Assembly (NCBI GenBank): GCA_027053695.1 | Contig: JALUHL010000040.1 | Location: 1 to 5,321 of the forward strand | Length of the DNA stretch: 5,321 nt | Direction of reading: 5' to 3' | From: Ghiorsea sp. | GTDB taxonomy: Bacteria > Pseudomonadota > Zetaproteobacteria > Mariprofundales > Mariprofundaceae | Shown here: positions 4,514 through 5,321 of the stretch, piece by piece | Position numbering within the stretch: position 1 is the first letter of the stretch | Layout of the letters: each line of letters starts with the position of its first letter | Program-made: the position numbers and the translations under genes | The notes under the pieces: model-generated | Seen by the model: only the letters and a program-made list of their open reading frames with translations | Told to the model about the DNA's origin: nothing | Databases searched by the model: none

Positions 4514-5321
4514 TTACCAGTGCATTGCTTTTTTGTTTCGTAATGGAATTGAAGAATTAATAACTTCAATTTTTCCAGTTTTAGTGTTGAAGCCATTTGT
4601 TTCTAGGAACATTTCTAGCCCTAACTTGGATACTTTTCCTGCCGCAGGTGGCAAGCATATAGTTTTGATTGGAAGTAGTTCTCTTTGAAATAGTTTTTCT
4701 TCGTTACCTTGTAGAAATATTGCTTCGATATAAGGAATAAATGCGTTATTAAATGTTCGGAAATGTTGTAAAGTATTTAATTGAGGGAGGTTTGGAGTTA
4801 TAATGACTCTCCACTCTTTTTCTTTGGAGAAACCACTGTTTTTGAAAGATGCTAATGGAGTCGTAAAAGCACTAAAGATAAGTCCTGTTATTATTCCTTG
4901 CCGCACCTCTGGCAAAGTTTCTATTTTAAAAATATCTATGTCGAATTCAGCTAAAGTTTCAGTAAGTGTAGCAAATATGGTTGATATTATCTTTTGTTTT
5001 TCGTTTTCTTTATAAGTAACAGGTACTAAGTCACCAATTACTACTGTTTCTTCTCTGCATGAGGCTAGATTAGAATCTGATGTGTCGAATTCAATACAGT
5101 AACCTTCGGCTTCCGTGGCATATGCTCGCCACTGACTTAGTAAGTCTCCCTCTGAACAGAATGATATAACGTGAGGCTGGTTTTGGTTTATTACCATTTC
5201 CCAATGGTTAGATAATAAGTTTAGACACTCAAATTTCTTCAAATGTTTAGATAACGCATTTATTCCATCTTGAATTTCGGAAGAATCATTTAAAAAACGA
5301 GAGTCTGTTGCCCATATGCTA
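4514..5321 (-). CDS. DUF2971-family protein, 5' end outside window
   Basis: The frame is open to the right edge; 268 residues are visible, and the TTG at 5242 is unlikely to be the start because recognisable family sequence lies before it. The first visible residues, SIWATDSRFLNDSSEIQDG, match the family's opening block, in which a short motif places L-N-D-x-x-E. Then comes ISFCSEGDLLSQWRAYA (about 52-68) followed by GYCIEFD (73-79), the most typical DUF2971 stretch. EKEWRVIITPN (167-177) and VINSSIPLR near the C-terminus complete the pattern. The biochemical function of DUF2971 is not established; members often lie in variable or defence-associated regions. Its bases are notably AT-rich compared with the genes below, suggesting acquisition. 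It ends 30 bases before the heme-binding gene in the same direction. Missing its N-terminus only because of the window. Confidence 0.82.
   Translation of the reverse strand, partial: SIWATDSRFLNDSSEIQDGINALSKHLKKFECLNLLSNHWEMVINQNQPHVISFCSEGDLLSQWRAYATEAEGYCIEFDTSDSNLASCREETVVIGDLVPVTYKENEKQKIISTIFATLTETLAEFDIDIFKIETLPEVRQGIITGLIFSAFTTPLASFKNSGFSKEKEWRVIITPNLPQLNTLQHFRTFNNAFIPYIEAIFLQGNEEKLFQRELLPIKTICLPPAAGKVSKLGLEMFLETNGFNTKTGKIEVINSSIPLRNKKAMHW

Noticed and set aside
5240..5242. TTG at 5242 as the start of the DUF2971 gene
   Set aside because: The frame stays open for 26 more codons to the edge and these contain the conserved LNDSSE block, so the true start is outside the window.

Overview
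This 5.3 kb window is a compact bacterial chromosomal segment in which all eleven recognisable genes are on the minus strand. They are described here in transcription order, from high to low coordinates. Base composition is moderate. The gene set (RecR, YbaB/EbfC, DciA-type DUF721 protein, HinT-like HIT protein, class IV branched-chain aminotransferase, bacterial SUI1/YciH) points to a Gram-negative bacterium, most likely a gamma- or zetaproteobacterium-like member of Pseudomonadota. That placement is an inference from family resemblance only.

Region A (5321 to 3923): a DUF2971-family gene that runs off the right edge and is visibly more AT-rich than the rest, followed after 30 bases by a heme-binding beta-barrel (nitrobindin/DUF1794-like) gene. 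Region B (3922 to 3812): the only sizeable non-coding stretch. It is dominated by a 77-base symmetrical element made of two facing hairpin units of a REP-like repeat. Region C (3811 to 2907): a YhbQ-like GIY-YIG protein, a small nucleotidyltransferase of the MNT/AbiEii-like kind, and a 48-codon gene that is easily missed. The 48-codon gene is joined to both neighbours by ATGA stop/start overlaps.

Region D (2910 to 1): a tightly packed housekeeping run of HIT protein, DciA-like helicase loader, YbaB/EbfC nucleoid protein, RecR, branched-chain aminotransferase (ilvE), and the first 52 codons of a YciH/SUI1 gene cut by the left edge. Gaps are 0 to 25 bases or overlaps, so this is probably one operon with translational coupling at several junctions. 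YbaB-RecR is a well-known pair that normally follows dnaX. Here the upstream partner is a dciA-like gene, which still gives a replication/repair theme (helicase loading, DNA binding, RecFOR recombination).

The points most worth a second look are the nucleotidyltransferase plus 48-aa pair fused into the housekeeping operon, the paired-hairpin repeat, the dciA-ybaB-recR order, and the compositionally distinct DUF2971 gene. I do not see a CRISPR array, tRNA, rRNA, transposase or phage gene. I see no clear evidence of a wholly new system; the nucleotidyltransferase/small-protein pair is the best candidate for something under-described.
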